DNA of 64,000 nt from Paenibacillus sp. Marseille-Q4541 (GTDB lineage: Bacteria > Bacillota > Bacilli > Paenibacillales > Paenibacillaceae): assembly GCF_018310695.1 (NCBI RefSeq), contig NZ_JAGXCY010000004.1:242114-306113 (forward strand), in the 5' to 3' direction. Positions 36,158 to 44,414 of this stretch are shown one piece after another (within the stretch, counting starts at the first letter, position 1; each line of letters starts with the position of its first letter). The notes beneath the pieces were generated by a model. The model did no database searches, was not told where the DNA came from, and was given only the letters and a program-made list of their open reading frames with translations. Made by a program: the position numbers and the translations under genes.

Positions 36158-36355
36158 ATGAGACCTTTACAGATCTCCGCCGAGACTGCAGTTACATTAT
36201 CCAAAAAACTGGGTGTTCCGATTGAGCATCTCATGCATATGCCGCAGCATATTCTCATGCAAAAGCTTGCTGAACTTGCTAAAGAAGAGTCAACTCCAAG
36301 TACCGAGGAGAACTCCACTACCAACACAGATAAGGACAAGGATAAGAGCGTATGA
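36158..36355 (+). CDS. YycC family protein
   Basis: A 65-residue protein whose first 45 residues (MRPLQISAETAVTLSKKLG, then EHLMHMPQHILMQKLAELA) are the conserved YycC motif of Bacillales. The C-terminal tail is Ser/Thr/Asp-Lys rich and probably disordered. No function is established. The stop overlaps the next ATG (ATGA), so the two are translationally coupled. AGGAGG lies seven bases before the ATG. Confidence 0.85.
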   Translation: MRPLQISAETAVTLSKKLGVPIEHLMHMPQHILMQKLAELAKEESTPSTEENSTTNTDKDKDKSV

Positions 36356-36585
36356 TACCTTTTGAAAACACCTGGCCCTATGATATTGTAATGGGTGATA
36401 TTTACGTACAGCAATGTCCGTTTTGTCAGGCAGAGAATGTTCTGCTCCCCTTAAAACCCAAAGAATTGCCTTTAATACACGATGGTAAGAAACATCTGCT
36501 TGTCTTTCCATGCTGCAAAAACAAGGTCACCTTGCTCGATAACGATCAGGATTACCTACTTGCCGATCAGCGGCTAAGAGCCTAA
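36352..36585 (+). CDS. Small zinc-ribbon-like protein
   Basis: A 77-residue protein with CPFC near residue 23 and PCCKNK near residue 54, which together could bind one zinc ion as a ribbon. It is coupled to the YycC gene by an ATGA overlap, which supports that it is real. Not recognised otherwise; no function proposed. Confidence 0.7.
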   Translation: MIPFENTWPYDIVMGDIYVQQCPFCQAENVLLPLKPKELPLIHDGKKHLLVFPCCKNKVTLLDNDQDYLLADQRLRA

Positions 36586-36598
36586 TTTATAAAAGAAA

Positions 36599-36629
36599 TG
36601 CACCGGTGTTTATACCAGTGCATTTTTTC
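36599..36629 (+). terminator. Terminator of the yycC-like pair
   Basis: GCACCGGTG / CACCAGTGC-type hairpin with one mismatch, followed by six T. Confidence 0.75.
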
Positions 36630-36646
36630 TTATCCCTCGCCGTCGC

Positions 36647-37027
36647 TCAAGAAGGTGTATTTATAAAATGATATGCAGGACCAGATAATCTTTGAATCGT
36701 AAAATCAACCACAGATTCCGGTAGATCCATTTCTTTTAATGCCTCATACATACAGGACAACCACGCCTGAGCCCGCTCTTCTGTGACAGGAAAAGGTAAA
36801 TGCCTTGCTCTCATCATCGGGTGACCGTTTGCATCAGAATACAAGGACGGACCGCCAAAAAACTGACTCAAAAACATATACTGCTTATCCATAACAGGCG
36901 TTATATCCTCTGGGAAGAGCGGAGATAGAAGTTCATTTTTTTGCACCTTTGGATAAAAAGCCTCCACTAGTGCTCTCACACCCTCAGCCCCGCCTAAATT
37001 CTCATATAGCGTTTTATTTGCATCCAT
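36647..37027 (-). CDS. Group II truncated hemoglobin (YjbI/GlbO-like)
   Basis: A 126-residue heme protein of the 2-on-2 globin type. It starts with TLYENLGGAEGVRALVEAFY, and has the proximal His in MRARHLPFPV (about residue 76), a Tyr-Met-Phe-Leu-Ser stretch near residue 51 and the AQAWLSCMYEAL helix. Group II truncated hemoglobins bind oxygen, NO or peroxide, and the B. subtilis homologue YjbI has been linked to oxidative protection and thiol handling. It lies near pepF, as in B. subtilis. Confidence 0.92.
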   Translation of the reverse strand: MDANKTLYENLGGAEGVRALVEAFYPKVQKNELLSPLFPEDITPVMDKQYMFLSQFFGGPSLYSDANGHPMMRARHLPFPVTEERAQAWLSCMYEALKEMDLPESVVDFTIQRLSGPAYHFINTPS

Positions 37028-37071
37028 TTTCTCGCCTTCTTTCTCAAGCTGAAGTTACCGCTATAGTATAA

Positions 37072-37115
37072 CAAAAAAAGACAAGAGCTCCTACCTTTCT
37101 AGGACTCTTGTCTTA
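37072..37115 (-). terminator. Terminator downstream of a very short minus-strand gene
   Basis: Minus-strand AAGACAAGAGTCCTAG / CTAGGAGCTCTTGTCTT-like stem (37078-37114) followed by seven T. The only candidate gene it can terminate is the 32-codon frame at 37159-37257. Confidence 0.85.
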
Positions 37116-37158
37116 CTTCAGCTATTCTTACATTTTGGTCTATACTTTCACTTATCCA

Positions 37159-37257
37159 TTAATAACTGCGCCAGTCTTCTTCACCCGGATGGGTATGAGC
37201 TTCCCGCATCACATACACAATAGCGCAGACGAGCACCCCTGCAATTACTCCCATCAT
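37159..37257 (-). CDS. Putative 32-residue membrane peptide
   Basis: A frame starting ATGATGGGAGTA with GGAG seven bases upstream. It encodes one hydrophobic helix (MGVIAGVLVCAIVYVM) followed by a polar tail ending HPGEEDWRSY. It is followed about 45 bases later by a strong intrinsic terminator on the same strand, which suggests a real small gene. It belongs to the kind of short single-span proteins common in Bacillales; function unknown. Confidence 0.5.
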   Translation of the reverse strand: MMGVIAGVLVCAIVYVMREAHTHPGEEDWRSY

Positions 37258-37469
37258 GACACCACTCCATCCATCAAATTTTAGAAACTAGGCGTTTCAA
37301 AAAAGGACTTTTGATCTATTTCTTTATTTACTATTTATATTAGCATAGATTTCCTTAAATTACAGCTTTTTTGGAAACGCTTACTTATTTTTTTGTCCTG
37401 TTTGTCCACTTGGGCTCATATATTATCAACATCAAGCGAACGCTTCTAAAAAGGGGAGAACGGTTGCAT

Positions 37470-38696
37470 ATGAAACGTCTAGCCTTACCTCTAATGATCA
37501 CCTTCGGTCTGATTAGTATATGCATTTTAATGGTGATTTATCCTGTATCCGTATGGAATTCCGGTGTTCGCGGACTATCCATTTGGTGGGAAGTACTATT
37601 CCCTTCCTTATTTCCTTTCTTTGTTATATCTGAACTTTTGCTCGGTCTGGGTATTGTTCATTTTATGGGCACCCTCCTGCATCCATTTATGCGACCCGTA
37701 TTTCGTATTCCAGGAACCGGTGGTTTTGTGGCTGCCATTAGTTATGCTTCAGGATATCCTGTGGGTGCTAAACTGACAGCCAAGTTGTGGGAACAAAAAC
37801 AGATTACACGGGAAGAAGGGGAACGCCTCGTTGCCTTTACAACGACGTCTGATCCTATTTTTCTAATCGGTGCAGTCTCAGTTGGTTTCTTTCAACTGCC
37901 TGCCGTAGCAGGAATACTGGCAATCGCTCATTACGGAGCAGGACTCATTGTAGGACTCATGATGCGTTTTCATGGTAAGAAGAAGCACCAAGACACCGAA
38001 ACGGAGGTATTGCATACTGAAGGTAATCGCTTAAAAAATGCATTTTTTGCAATGCACCGCGCACGTGAGGAAGATGGTCGTTCCTTAGGACAACTTGTCC
38101 AGCAAGCCATTAGCTCTTCTTTACAGCTCATGATTGTTGTCGGCGGCCTTGTCGTCTTTTTTTCTGTCATTCTTGAATTATTTACGCAGGCAGGATTCAT
38201 GACCGGAATGTATACCAGCCTTGAACAAGTCCTTCATTTTTTCGGATTACCTAAAGAATTGTCTCAGTCTCTGGTCGGAGGGTTATTTGAAGTTACGCTC
38301 GGCGCGCGCTATGCCGGAACTCTAGAAGGGGTGCCACTTATGTATAAAGTCGCTGCTGCTGCATGTATTCTTTCATGGGGTGGTCTATCTGTTCATGCGC
38401 AGGTTGTGAGCATTTTGAACTCCACCCCTATTCGGTACCTCCCTTTTATGTTGGCAAGAGCGGTTCACGCTTTGCTCGCAGCAGGAATTGTTTTCTTATG
38501 CTGGAATCCAATTATGAAAAGTCAGAGCTCGATGCAGCTATCTGACCCTTCGGATCTTGCTTCTCTCCCCCTGACCGGACTACAACTGATCCCATTACAA
38601 CTGGCACTCGCCTTAGTCTTCATCGTATTTTTGGTTCTGGTGACTACTACCTATGTATGGATTCGGCGTTATATTGCTACAGGACCTCGTAGCTAA
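37470..38696 (+). CDS. ylbJ: Sporulation integral membrane protein YlbJ
   Basis: A 408-residue protein with about ten membrane spans, equal in length to B. subtilis YlbJ (408), which is needed for spore cortex formation under sigma-E control. Conserved stretches are GLSIWWEVLFPSLFPFF, YASGYPVGAKL and TTTSDPIFLIGAVSVGFF; it belongs to the nucleoside-recognition (Gate) domain family. ATG 37470 has GGGGAG eleven bases upstream, TTG 37464 is the closer alternative; the frame opens at 37371. The NAD kinase gene follows 90 bp later. Confidence 0.9.
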   Translation: MKRLALPLMITFGLISICILMVIYPVSVWNSGVRGLSIWWEVLFPSLFPFFVISELLLGLGIVHFMGTLLHPFMRPVFRIPGTGGFVAAISYASGYPVGAKLTAKLWEQKQITREEGERLVAFTTTSDPIFLIGAVSVGFFQLPAVAGILAIAHYGAGLIVGLMMRFHGKKKHQDTETEVLHTEGNRLKNAFFAMHRAREEDGRSLGQLVQQAISSSLQLMIVVGGLVVFFSVILELFTQAGFMTGMYTSLEQVLHFFGLPKELSQSLVGGLFEVTLGARYAGTLEGVPLMYKVAAAACILSWGGLSVHAQVVSILNSTPIRYLPFMLARAVHALLAAGIVFLCWNPIMKSQSSMQLSDPSDLASLPLTGLQLIPLQLALALVFIVFLVLVTTTYVWIRRYIATGPRS

Positions 38697-38787
38697 AGGA
38701 AAGATGAACATGATCTGTTGCTGCGATTGTTTTCTGTCCTAAAATTGGATATCATCAAGATATACCCATTACAAAGGAGCTTTCATC

Positions 38788-39594
38788 TTGAGATATTATG
38801 TTCAGGACAGAGGAGACTCTTTATCTATGGATTTGGCTGAACAGTTTCACAGGCTTGCAGAAGAGCAAGGTTTTGTACTCGATGCCAAATCACCTGAGAT
38901 CGTTGTGTCTATTGGCGGCGATGGAACGATGCTTCAAGCTTTTCATACGTTTATAGACCGTATTCCAGATATTGCTTTTGTCGGCGTCCATACGGGCCAT
39001 CTCGGTTTCTACGCAGATTGGAAGGCTGATGAACTTCATGAGCTCATTAGACTTATGAGCAGTGGTCTAGATGCCAACCAGCAATTGCAGCCACGAATTG
39101 TAGAGTACCCGCTAGTAGACCTTGAGATTCACCGAAAGTCAGGTGTAACCTCTATGGTTGCCCTGAATGAGTTCACCCTCAAAGGTGTCGATGGTACTGT
39201 TGTAGCACAAGTCGATATTAATGACATTACTTTTGAAATGTTTCGTGGTGATGGAATTTGTGTATCCACTCCTTCCGGTAGTACGGCCTACAACAAAGCT
39301 TTAGGCGGCGCAATGGTTCATCCTACAATAGAAGCGATGCAAATTGCTGAAATCGCCTCAATTAACAATCGGGTTTATCGTACCCTCGGTTCACCCATAG
39401 TACTACCTAAGCACCATCATTGTGATATATTTTCTAGAAAGTCTCAACGATTGCTACTTACCATTGATCATGTCAATATGACCATTGATGATCTTATATC
39501 TGTAAGGTGTCAAGTTTCCAGACAGAAAGTAAGTTTTGCAAGATATCGCCCTTACCCATTCTGGGATCGGGTCCGTACAGCCTTTCTAGATTAA
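38788..39594 (+). CDS. NAD kinase (NadF/PpnKB type)
   Basis: A 268-residue kinase that phosphorylates NAD to NADP using ATP or polyphosphate. The catalytic GGDGTML motif (about residues 43-49), the ALNEFTLKG Asn-Glu segment and DGICVSTPSGSTAYNKALGG are all intact. The length matches B. subtilis YtdI/PpnKB, the second NAD kinase, rather than the main PpnKA. It starts at TTG 38788 with AAAGGAG nine bases upstream. In this window, with Zwf and Gnd, it is one of several NADP(H)-linked genes. Confidence 0.93.
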   Translation: MRYYVQDRGDSLSMDLAEQFHRLAEEQGFVLDAKSPEIVVSIGGDGTMLQAFHTFIDRIPDIAFVGVHTGHLGFYADWKADELHELIRLMSSGLDANQQLQPRIVEYPLVDLEIHRKSGVTSMVALNEFTLKGVDGTVVAQVDINDITFEMFRGDGICVSTPSGSTAYNKALGGAMVHPTIEAMQIAEIASINNRVYRTLGSPIVLPKHHHCDIFSRKSQRLLLTIDHVNMTIDDLISVRCQVSRQKVSFARYRPYPFWDRVRTAFLD

Positions 39595-39599
39595 AAAAC

Positions 39600-39637
39600 A
39601 ACAAAAAGCGGCTCCTCTTCAGGATCCGCTTTTTGTT
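39600..39637. terminator. Terminator shared by convergent NAD kinase and yutD-like genes
   Basis: AAAAAGCGG and CCGCTTTTT enclose a loop of about 17 bases. The last codons of the minus-strand yutD-like gene fall in its 3' half. Confidence 0.85.
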
Positions 39638-40110
39638 ATGGTATCTTCTTTTTCTTTATTCTCCCTAGAAGGCTTGCGTTCTCTAGGTTCTCTAGGTTCT
39701 CTAGCTTCTTTAGGCTCTTTAGCCTCTTTTACTTCTTTTGATTCTTTTGGTTCTTTTACTTCTTTCGGTTCTTTTAGTTCCTTTGGCTGAGAAGAATCGC
39801 TGGATTCTTTCTCTTTAGAATCTTTCGATTCTTTTTGCTCCTTCTGCTTATGAAGCACAAAATACGCACAACCAAAGTTACAATATTCATTAATATAATC
39901 AACCATTCCCGTAATCGATGTATCTTTATTCGCCTTCGGGTGGTTCTCTCGGTAAAATCCTTTAAGTCTCAGCTGATTATAGCCCCAATCCCCAATAATG
40001 TAATCATATCGTTCAAGGACATCGCTATACCGATCACGAAAGGCTTCCGGATTCCAACCGTTTCTATAGTCCTGCAAGACTTCATAAGTTTTGCCGCTGA
40101 TCTGAATCAA
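39619..40110 (-). CDS. YutD family protein with Lys-Glu-Pro repeat tail
   Basis: A 163-residue protein. Residues 1-88 form the YutD domain (SGKTYEVLQDYRNGWNPEAFRDRYSDVLERYDYIIGDWGYNQLRLKG in part, and NEYCNFGCAYFVLHKQ). Residues 89-163 are a highly charged tail with twelve tandem K/R-E-x triplets at 110-145, which is unusual for this family and probably disordered or coiled. YutD has no assigned function but is conserved beside lipA in Bacillales, as here. The stop codon lies within the convergent terminator. Confidence 0.88.
   Translation of the reverse strand: MIQISGKTYEVLQDYRNGWNPEAFRDRYSDVLERYDYIIGDWGYNQLRLKGFYRENHPKANKDTSITGMVDYINEYCNFGCAYFVLHKQKEQKESKDSKEKESSDSSQPKELKEPKEVKEPKESKEVKEAKEPKEAREPREPRERKPSRENKEKEDTITKSGS
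39676..39783 (-). repeat. Degenerate 9-bp tandem repeat coding for K/R-E-x triplets
   Basis: Twelve consecutive 9-bp units in the yutD-like gene. The distal two are identical (AGAGAACCT) and a third nearly so; the others vary at the third codon between Pro, Val, Ser, Ala and Leu. The unit length keeps the reading frame when copies are gained or lost. Confidence 0.85.
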
Positions 40111-40168
40111 ACCCGTCTTCCTTCCCTTCTATCCGAACCGCCTCTTCTGTATCAAAGGCTTATACCTA

Positions 40169-41056
40169 CTATACTACATAATTTGAATTCGCGGCAGACT
40201 TTACTTGCTCATGTGCGTGATATGAACTTCTTACCATCGGTCCAGACTCAACATGGCTGAATCCATGCGCAAGGCCTTCCTCTTTAAGCTTCGCAAATTC
40301 TTCAGGTGTTACATACCTTTGAACATACAAATGTTTGTTCGAAGGCTGTAGATACTGACCAATTGTCATGATATTACAATCCACTGCTCTCAGATCATCC
40401 ATCGTTTGAAGAATCTCTTCCCACTCTTCCCCAAGACCAAGCATAATACTGGATTTAGTTGGAATACCCGGTTGCATTTCTTTCGCTCTTTGTAACAGCT
40501 CCAGGGATCGCTCGTATTTTGCTTTGGCGCGAACTTGGTCAGACAAACGTTCTACCGTTTCAATATTATGGTTTAAAATATCCGGTTTAGCATCCATTAC
40601 AATTTGTAATGCTTCCTTATTGCCCATAAAGTCGGGAATCAGTACCTCTACACTGCATAAGGGCAACTTTCTACGAATGGCTTTAATGGTTTCTGCAAAG
40701 ATAGATGCTCCTCCATCCTTGAGATCATCCCTCGCCACACTCGTTACTACACAGTGCTGCAAATTCATTTGTTCTGCAGCTTCTGCAACACGCTCTGGTT
40801 CTTTTAAATCAAGTTCTGTAGGTAACCCGGTATTTACTGCGCAGAACCGGCAGGCTCTCGTACATATATCTCCAAGAATCATAAAGGTTGCTGTGCGGTT
40901 CGCCCAGCATTCATAAATATTAGGACAACGTGCTTCCTCGCAGACGGTATGAAGCGTTTTGGAGCGCATCATCGTTTTAATTTCTTGATAATGTTCGCCT
41001 GCGGTCAATTTAATCTTAATCCACTCTGGTTTAGGTTCTTTCACTTTGCTTCCCAA
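40169..41056 (-). CDS. lipA: Lipoyl synthase
   Basis: A 295-residue radical SAM enzyme that inserts two sulfurs into octanoyl groups bound to lipoyl domains. The auxiliary cluster motif [12 protein letters not shown] (C-x4-C-x5-C, from about residue 39) and the radical SAM motif CTRACRFC (about residue 66) are present, and the C-terminal RSSYHAHEQ holds the conserved Arg-Ser-Ser-Tyr serine ligand. Length fits B. subtilis LipA (298). The start is TTG 41056 with GAAGG upstream. It is divergent from yunA, as in B. subtilis. Confidence 0.97.
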   Translation of the reverse strand: MGSKVKEPKPEWIKIKLTAGEHYQEIKTMMRSKTLHTVCEEARCPNIYECWANRTATFMILGDICTRACRFCAVNTGLPTELDLKEPERVAEAAEQMNLQHCVVTSVARDDLKDGGASIFAETIKAIRRKLPLCSVEVLIPDFMGNKEALQIVMDAKPDILNHNIETVERLSDQVRAKAKYERSLELLQRAKEMQPGIPTKSSIMLGLGEEWEEILQTMDDLRAVDCNIMTIGQYLQPSNKHLYVQRYVTPEEFAKLKEEGLAHGFSHVESGPMVRSSYHAHEQVKSAANSNYVV

Positions 41057-41261
41057 GGAAGTACCTTCTTTCTTTATCGAGTTGTATTAGGAAATTCGCA
41101 CGGACACATTATAACACGTTTGTCATGGAAATAACCTCCATTTCTTATCATTTCTTCTTCCAATACACGATTCTTTTTTTATAGAGAGGGATAAAAAAGA
41201 GGCTGTTGTGTGAATCTAAATATAACTTAGAGCTGAAACGAAGAAAGGAGGAGGATCTCGC

Positions 41262-42329
41262 TTGATACGGATACACAAAAAACGAAAATGGCGCATTCTG
41301 TGCTTGAAAGTAACACTTACACTTTCTTTCTTTGCCTCTCTTGCACCGGTTACTGCGCTGGCTGAAGAGAAACCAGTCAATCCGCCGAGTGCACAGGATA
41401 TCTATAGAGAGCGCAGAACCTTATATGACCAAATTAGTGCCGTAAGTGGTGTTCCCTGGTATTATCTCGCAGCTATTGATCAGTACGAACGAACGATGAC
41501 AACAGCTCATCCCAAGGACCGGGCACACGAAGATCGACTGACTGGCGTGTTTTTTGAGCCCCGTCGCTGGACAGGAATTCTGAATCCGGATCAACAGGAT
41601 AAAGATCCTATATCTATTGCGCTCTTTGGAGGGCTTGGTCTTGATGGAACCGGCGATCAGATGGCAGACCCCGAAAACAATGTGGATGTACTCTTCACTA
41701 TGGCTCATGTTGCTTCCAAATATGGATTATCTGCAGATGACATCGGTATCTCATTGTGGAACTATTACGAGAACACAAGAGCCGTGCAGCGAATTCAGCA
41801 GTTTGCAAGAATTTACAAACATTTTGATAAACTTGATCTAACCCAACATGCTTTCCCTTTACCCCTTGGCACCGTTTACTCTTATCGCAGCACTTGGGGA
41901 ACAAGTCGCAGCTGGGGAGGCCGACGAATTCATGAAGGGACAGATCTTTTTGCTCCTCATGGTCTGACTGTAAGAAGTTCCTGCTATGGAATTATTGAGA
42001 TCAAAGGCTGGAATCCTTTTGGAGGATGGCGTGTAGGGATTAGGGACTTAGATAACCACTATCACTACTATGCACATCTATCGGGTTTCGATAAGGGCGT
42101 GCATGTAGGCAGTCTTGTTACACCCGGACAAACAATCGGTTGGGTAGGAAGCTCCGGCTATGGTAAACCGGGAACTCAGGGTAAATTCCCTCCTCATTTA
42201 CATTACGGAATTTATCGGGATACCGGCCTTACAGAATGGTCTTTTGACCCCTATCCTTCTTTAAAGCATTGGGAGAATGAAGAACGTAAAGCTTTAAAAT
42301 CTAAAAAGAAAAAGAACACTTCATCGTAG
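41262..42329 (+). CDS. yunA: M23 family metallopeptidase YunA
   Basis: A 355-residue secreted peptidoglycan endopeptidase. The N-terminus is a signal or anchor segment (VTLTLSFFASLAPVTALAEE). The C-terminal LytM domain has the zinc motif HEGTDLFAPHG (H-x3-D) and HLHYG (H-x-H) with YYAHLSG between them. The central region (about residues 50-190) is helical and YunA-specific. The place divergent to lipA and convergent to yunB is the same as in B. subtilis. It starts at TTG with AAAGGAGGAGG upstream. Confidence 0.9.
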   Translation: MIRIHKKRKWRILCLKVTLTLSFFASLAPVTALAEEKPVNPPSAQDIYRERRTLYDQISAVSGVPWYYLAAIDQYERTMTTAHPKDRAHEDRLTGVFFEPRRWTGILNPDQQDKDPISIALFGGLGLDGTGDQMADPENNVDVLFTMAHVASKYGLSADDIGISLWNYYENTRAVQRIQQFARIYKHFDKLDLTQHAFPLPLGTVYSYRSTWGTSRSWGGRRIHEGTDLFAPHGLTVRSSCYGIIEIKGWNPFGGWRVGIRDLDNHYHYYAHLSGFDKGVHVGSLVTPGQTIGWVGSSGYGKPGTQGKFPPHLHYGIYRDTGLTEWSFDPYPSLKHWENEERKALKSKKKKNTSS

Positions 42330-42336
42330 TTATTTC

Positions 42337-42394
42337 AAATGACTTGTACGGTAGACCCCTGTTTGATGGTGGTCCTCTGTACAAGTCATTTTTC
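42337..42394 (+). terminator. Terminator of yunA
   Basis: AAATGACTTGTAC and GTACAAGTCATTT form a 13-bp perfect stem with a 29-base loop, and T residues follow. Confidence 0.85.
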
Positions 42395-42421
42395 TACGAA
42401 TCAGGTTCTCTACACACATTC

Positions 42422-43273
42422 TCACTCATTTCCTGTAGGCAAAAGAGGTGCTGGCTCTTCAAGGTATAGATTACTGCCTCCATCTTCCTTCGGTACGGTT
42501 GTACCCACATCGGGTGTCGTTACTCCTGTATTAGGTGATCCTGTTCCAGAAGGTACAGATGGAAGGGCGATGTTCGGTGCACTTGCACCATTCTCTCCCA
42601 CAGGACGCCCTTGATTATCGTAATAATACATAGGCACATCCCCTACAACAAGCAGATAAGAGATCGGCAATTCCGTATCCACTACTTCCGGTTCCATATC
42701 GAGTGGGACGACTACTGCAACCTCGGCAATGATATGAATGTACACCTCTACTAAAATCATATTGATCCCTGCGTTTTGCTGCCTAGTGCTGAGATCTACT
42801 TTTACAGCCCCTTGCGGCTCAATACGAATGGGCACTTGGGGTCCAAAAGAAGATAATAACGGACTACCCAGTGCTTGCCCGAGTGGAATATGGTCCTTGA
42901 ATGCTTTCATGTCTTGCAAAGTTGACTGAACGACAGACAAGGCATTCGAAGTAATCCTCATGTGCTCATCATAGTTCAGTATAAAACCGCTGATTTTTCC
43001 CTTACTATCGGTTTTCCACTCAATTAAATCATTAGATGGGTTCCCTCCAGCAATTTGACTCGTTATCGCTTTGTTAATCGCTTCTGTAGCCAGCTGCTTG
43101 ACCCGAATCTTGGCAAGATGCATAATAGGCGGCTTCAGATTTCGCTCCATGTACGCAGCTGTTTGCACTGTCAAAATCACAACGACAAGCACGATGATAA
43201 GGGCCCACTTTTTCCAATGCCCCCCCGTTTTCGGACGCTGTTTTTTTCTCCACCTTGATCGTTTGAATGCCAT
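42422..43273 (-). CDS. yunB: Sporulation protein YunB
   Basis: A 283-residue protein from ATG 43273 (GGGAGG ten bases upstream; the frame opens at 43351). A basic start (MAFKRSRWRKKQRPK) is followed by one membrane span (WALIIVLVVVILTVQTAAY) and an extracytoplasmic domain with VDLSTRQQNAGINMILVEVYI. YunB is made under sigma-E and is required for proper spore cortex/germination properties in B. subtilis. A proline/glycine-rich acidic C-terminal extension (GTGSPNTGVTTPDVGTTVP) is present. Confidence 0.9.
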   Translation of the reverse strand: MAFKRSRWRKKQRPKTGGHWKKWALIIVLVVVILTVQTAAYMERNLKPPIMHLAKIRVKQLATEAINKAITSQIAGGNPSNDLIEWKTDSKGKISGFILNYDEHMRITSNALSVVQSTLQDMKAFKDHIPLGQALGSPLLSSFGPQVPIRIEPQGAVKVDLSTRQQNAGINMILVEVYIHIIAEVAVVVPLDMEPEVVDTELPISYLLVVGDVPMYYYDNQGRPVGENGASAPNIALPSVPSGTGSPNTGVTTPDVGTTVPKEDGGSNLYLEEPAPLLPTGNE

Positions 43274-43375
43274 GCTTCGCATTCCTCCCTTGAGAGAGGT
43301 TCCTTTTTTACTGTATGCAGCCTGACCCAGAAAAAGAAGATCAAGCCTCAAGTCATCCAGGTTCGAATGCTATAT

Positions 43376-43408
43376 ACAAAAAAAGAGAACTCCCGAAGGA
43401 ATTCTCTT
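43376..43408 (-). terminator. Terminator of the zwf-gnd unit
   Basis: Minus-strand AGAGAATTCCTTCGGGAGTTCTCT, a UUCG-loop hairpin, then seven T. Confidence 0.92.
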
Positions 43409-43428
43409 CTCAAATAAAATTGTTATTG

Positions 43429-44322
43429 TTATTTCTTCTCAACAGCGTGTCCGCCAAATTCGTTACGTAGTGCAGCTACCACTTTACCTGTAAAGGTATC
43501 ATTCTCAAGGGAACGGTAACGCATAAGAAGAGAAAGCGCGATAACCGGAGTAGCCGCCTGCAAATCAAATGCAGTCTCGACTGTCCATTTGCCTTCACCA
43601 GAAGAATGCATAACCCCGCGAATTTCATCCAGGTTAGAATCTTTAGAGAAAGCACGCTCTGTAAGTTCCATCAGCCAAGAACGAATAACAGAACCATTGT
43701 TCCATACACGAGCTACTTTTTCATAGTCAAAGTCATAGTCACTTTTCTCAAGGACTTCAAACCCTTCCCCAATAGAAGCCATCATACCGTACTCAATTCC
43801 GTTGTGAACCATTTTTAAGAAGTGACCGCTACCTGCTTTGCCTGCATATAGATATCCGTTCTCCACAGATGTATCTTTAAATACCGGTTCTACAATACTC
43901 CAAGCTTCTTCGTCTCCACCGATCATATAACATGCACCGTTACGCGCACCTTCCATACCACCAGAAGTACCTACGTCCATAAAATGTATGCCATGTTCTT
44001 TCAGCTCTTCGTAACGACGAATGGACTCTTTGTAGTGAGAATTTCCTGCTTCAATAACAATATCACCCTTAGATAAAAACGGGATCAGGTCAGCAATTAC
44101 ACCATCAACTACGGAGTGAGGAACCATGATCCAAAGGACCCTTGGCGTCTCCATGGAGTCGACCATCTCTTTATAAGAAGCAACGCCTGTTGCGCCGTAG
44201 TCTTTCATCTCCGAAACTGCACTTTCATTCAAATCATAAGCAACCACTTCATGCTTGTGATCAATCAGATTTCTCCCTAGATTAAGTCCCATTTTTCCTA
44301 AGCCAATAAGTCCTACTTTCAT
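43429..44322 (-). CDS. gnd: 6-phosphogluconate dehydrogenase, short NAD-type (YqeC-like)
   Basis: A 297-residue decarboxylating dehydrogenase that turns 6-phosphogluconate into ribulose 5-phosphate. N-terminal GLIGLGKMGLNLGRNL is the dinucleotide-binding turn; DVGTSGGMEGARNG carries the substrate loop, and HNGIEYGMM the catalytic Lys-region equivalent KMVHNGIEYG (Lys near residue 170). The short length (B. subtilis YqeC is 297, against about 470 for GndZ) is typical of the NAD-dependent subgroup, but the cofactor is inferred. It lies 92 bp downstream of zwf, giving the first two redox steps of the oxidative pentose phosphate pathway. Confidence 0.9.
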   Translation of the reverse strand: MKVGLIGLGKMGLNLGRNLIDHKHEVVAYDLNESAVSEMKDYGATGVASYKEMVDSMETPRVLWIMVPHSVVDGVIADLIPFLSKGDIVIEAGNSHYKESIRRYEELKEHGIHFMDVGTSGGMEGARNGACYMIGGDEEAWSIVEPVFKDTSVENGYLYAGKAGSGHFLKMVHNGIEYGMMASIGEGFEVLEKSDYDFDYEKVARVWNNGSVIRSWLMELTERAFSKDSNLDEIRGVMHSSGEGKWTVETAFDLQAATPVIALSLLMRYRSLENDTFTGKVVAALRNEFGGHAVEKK

Positions 44323-44414
44323 GTTGTAATTGCCTCCTAATTTATGCTCTCTATATATGAATCAGCTAATACAGCTGTATAACGCCTAACGCCTACTACT
44401 TAACGATCAAACTC

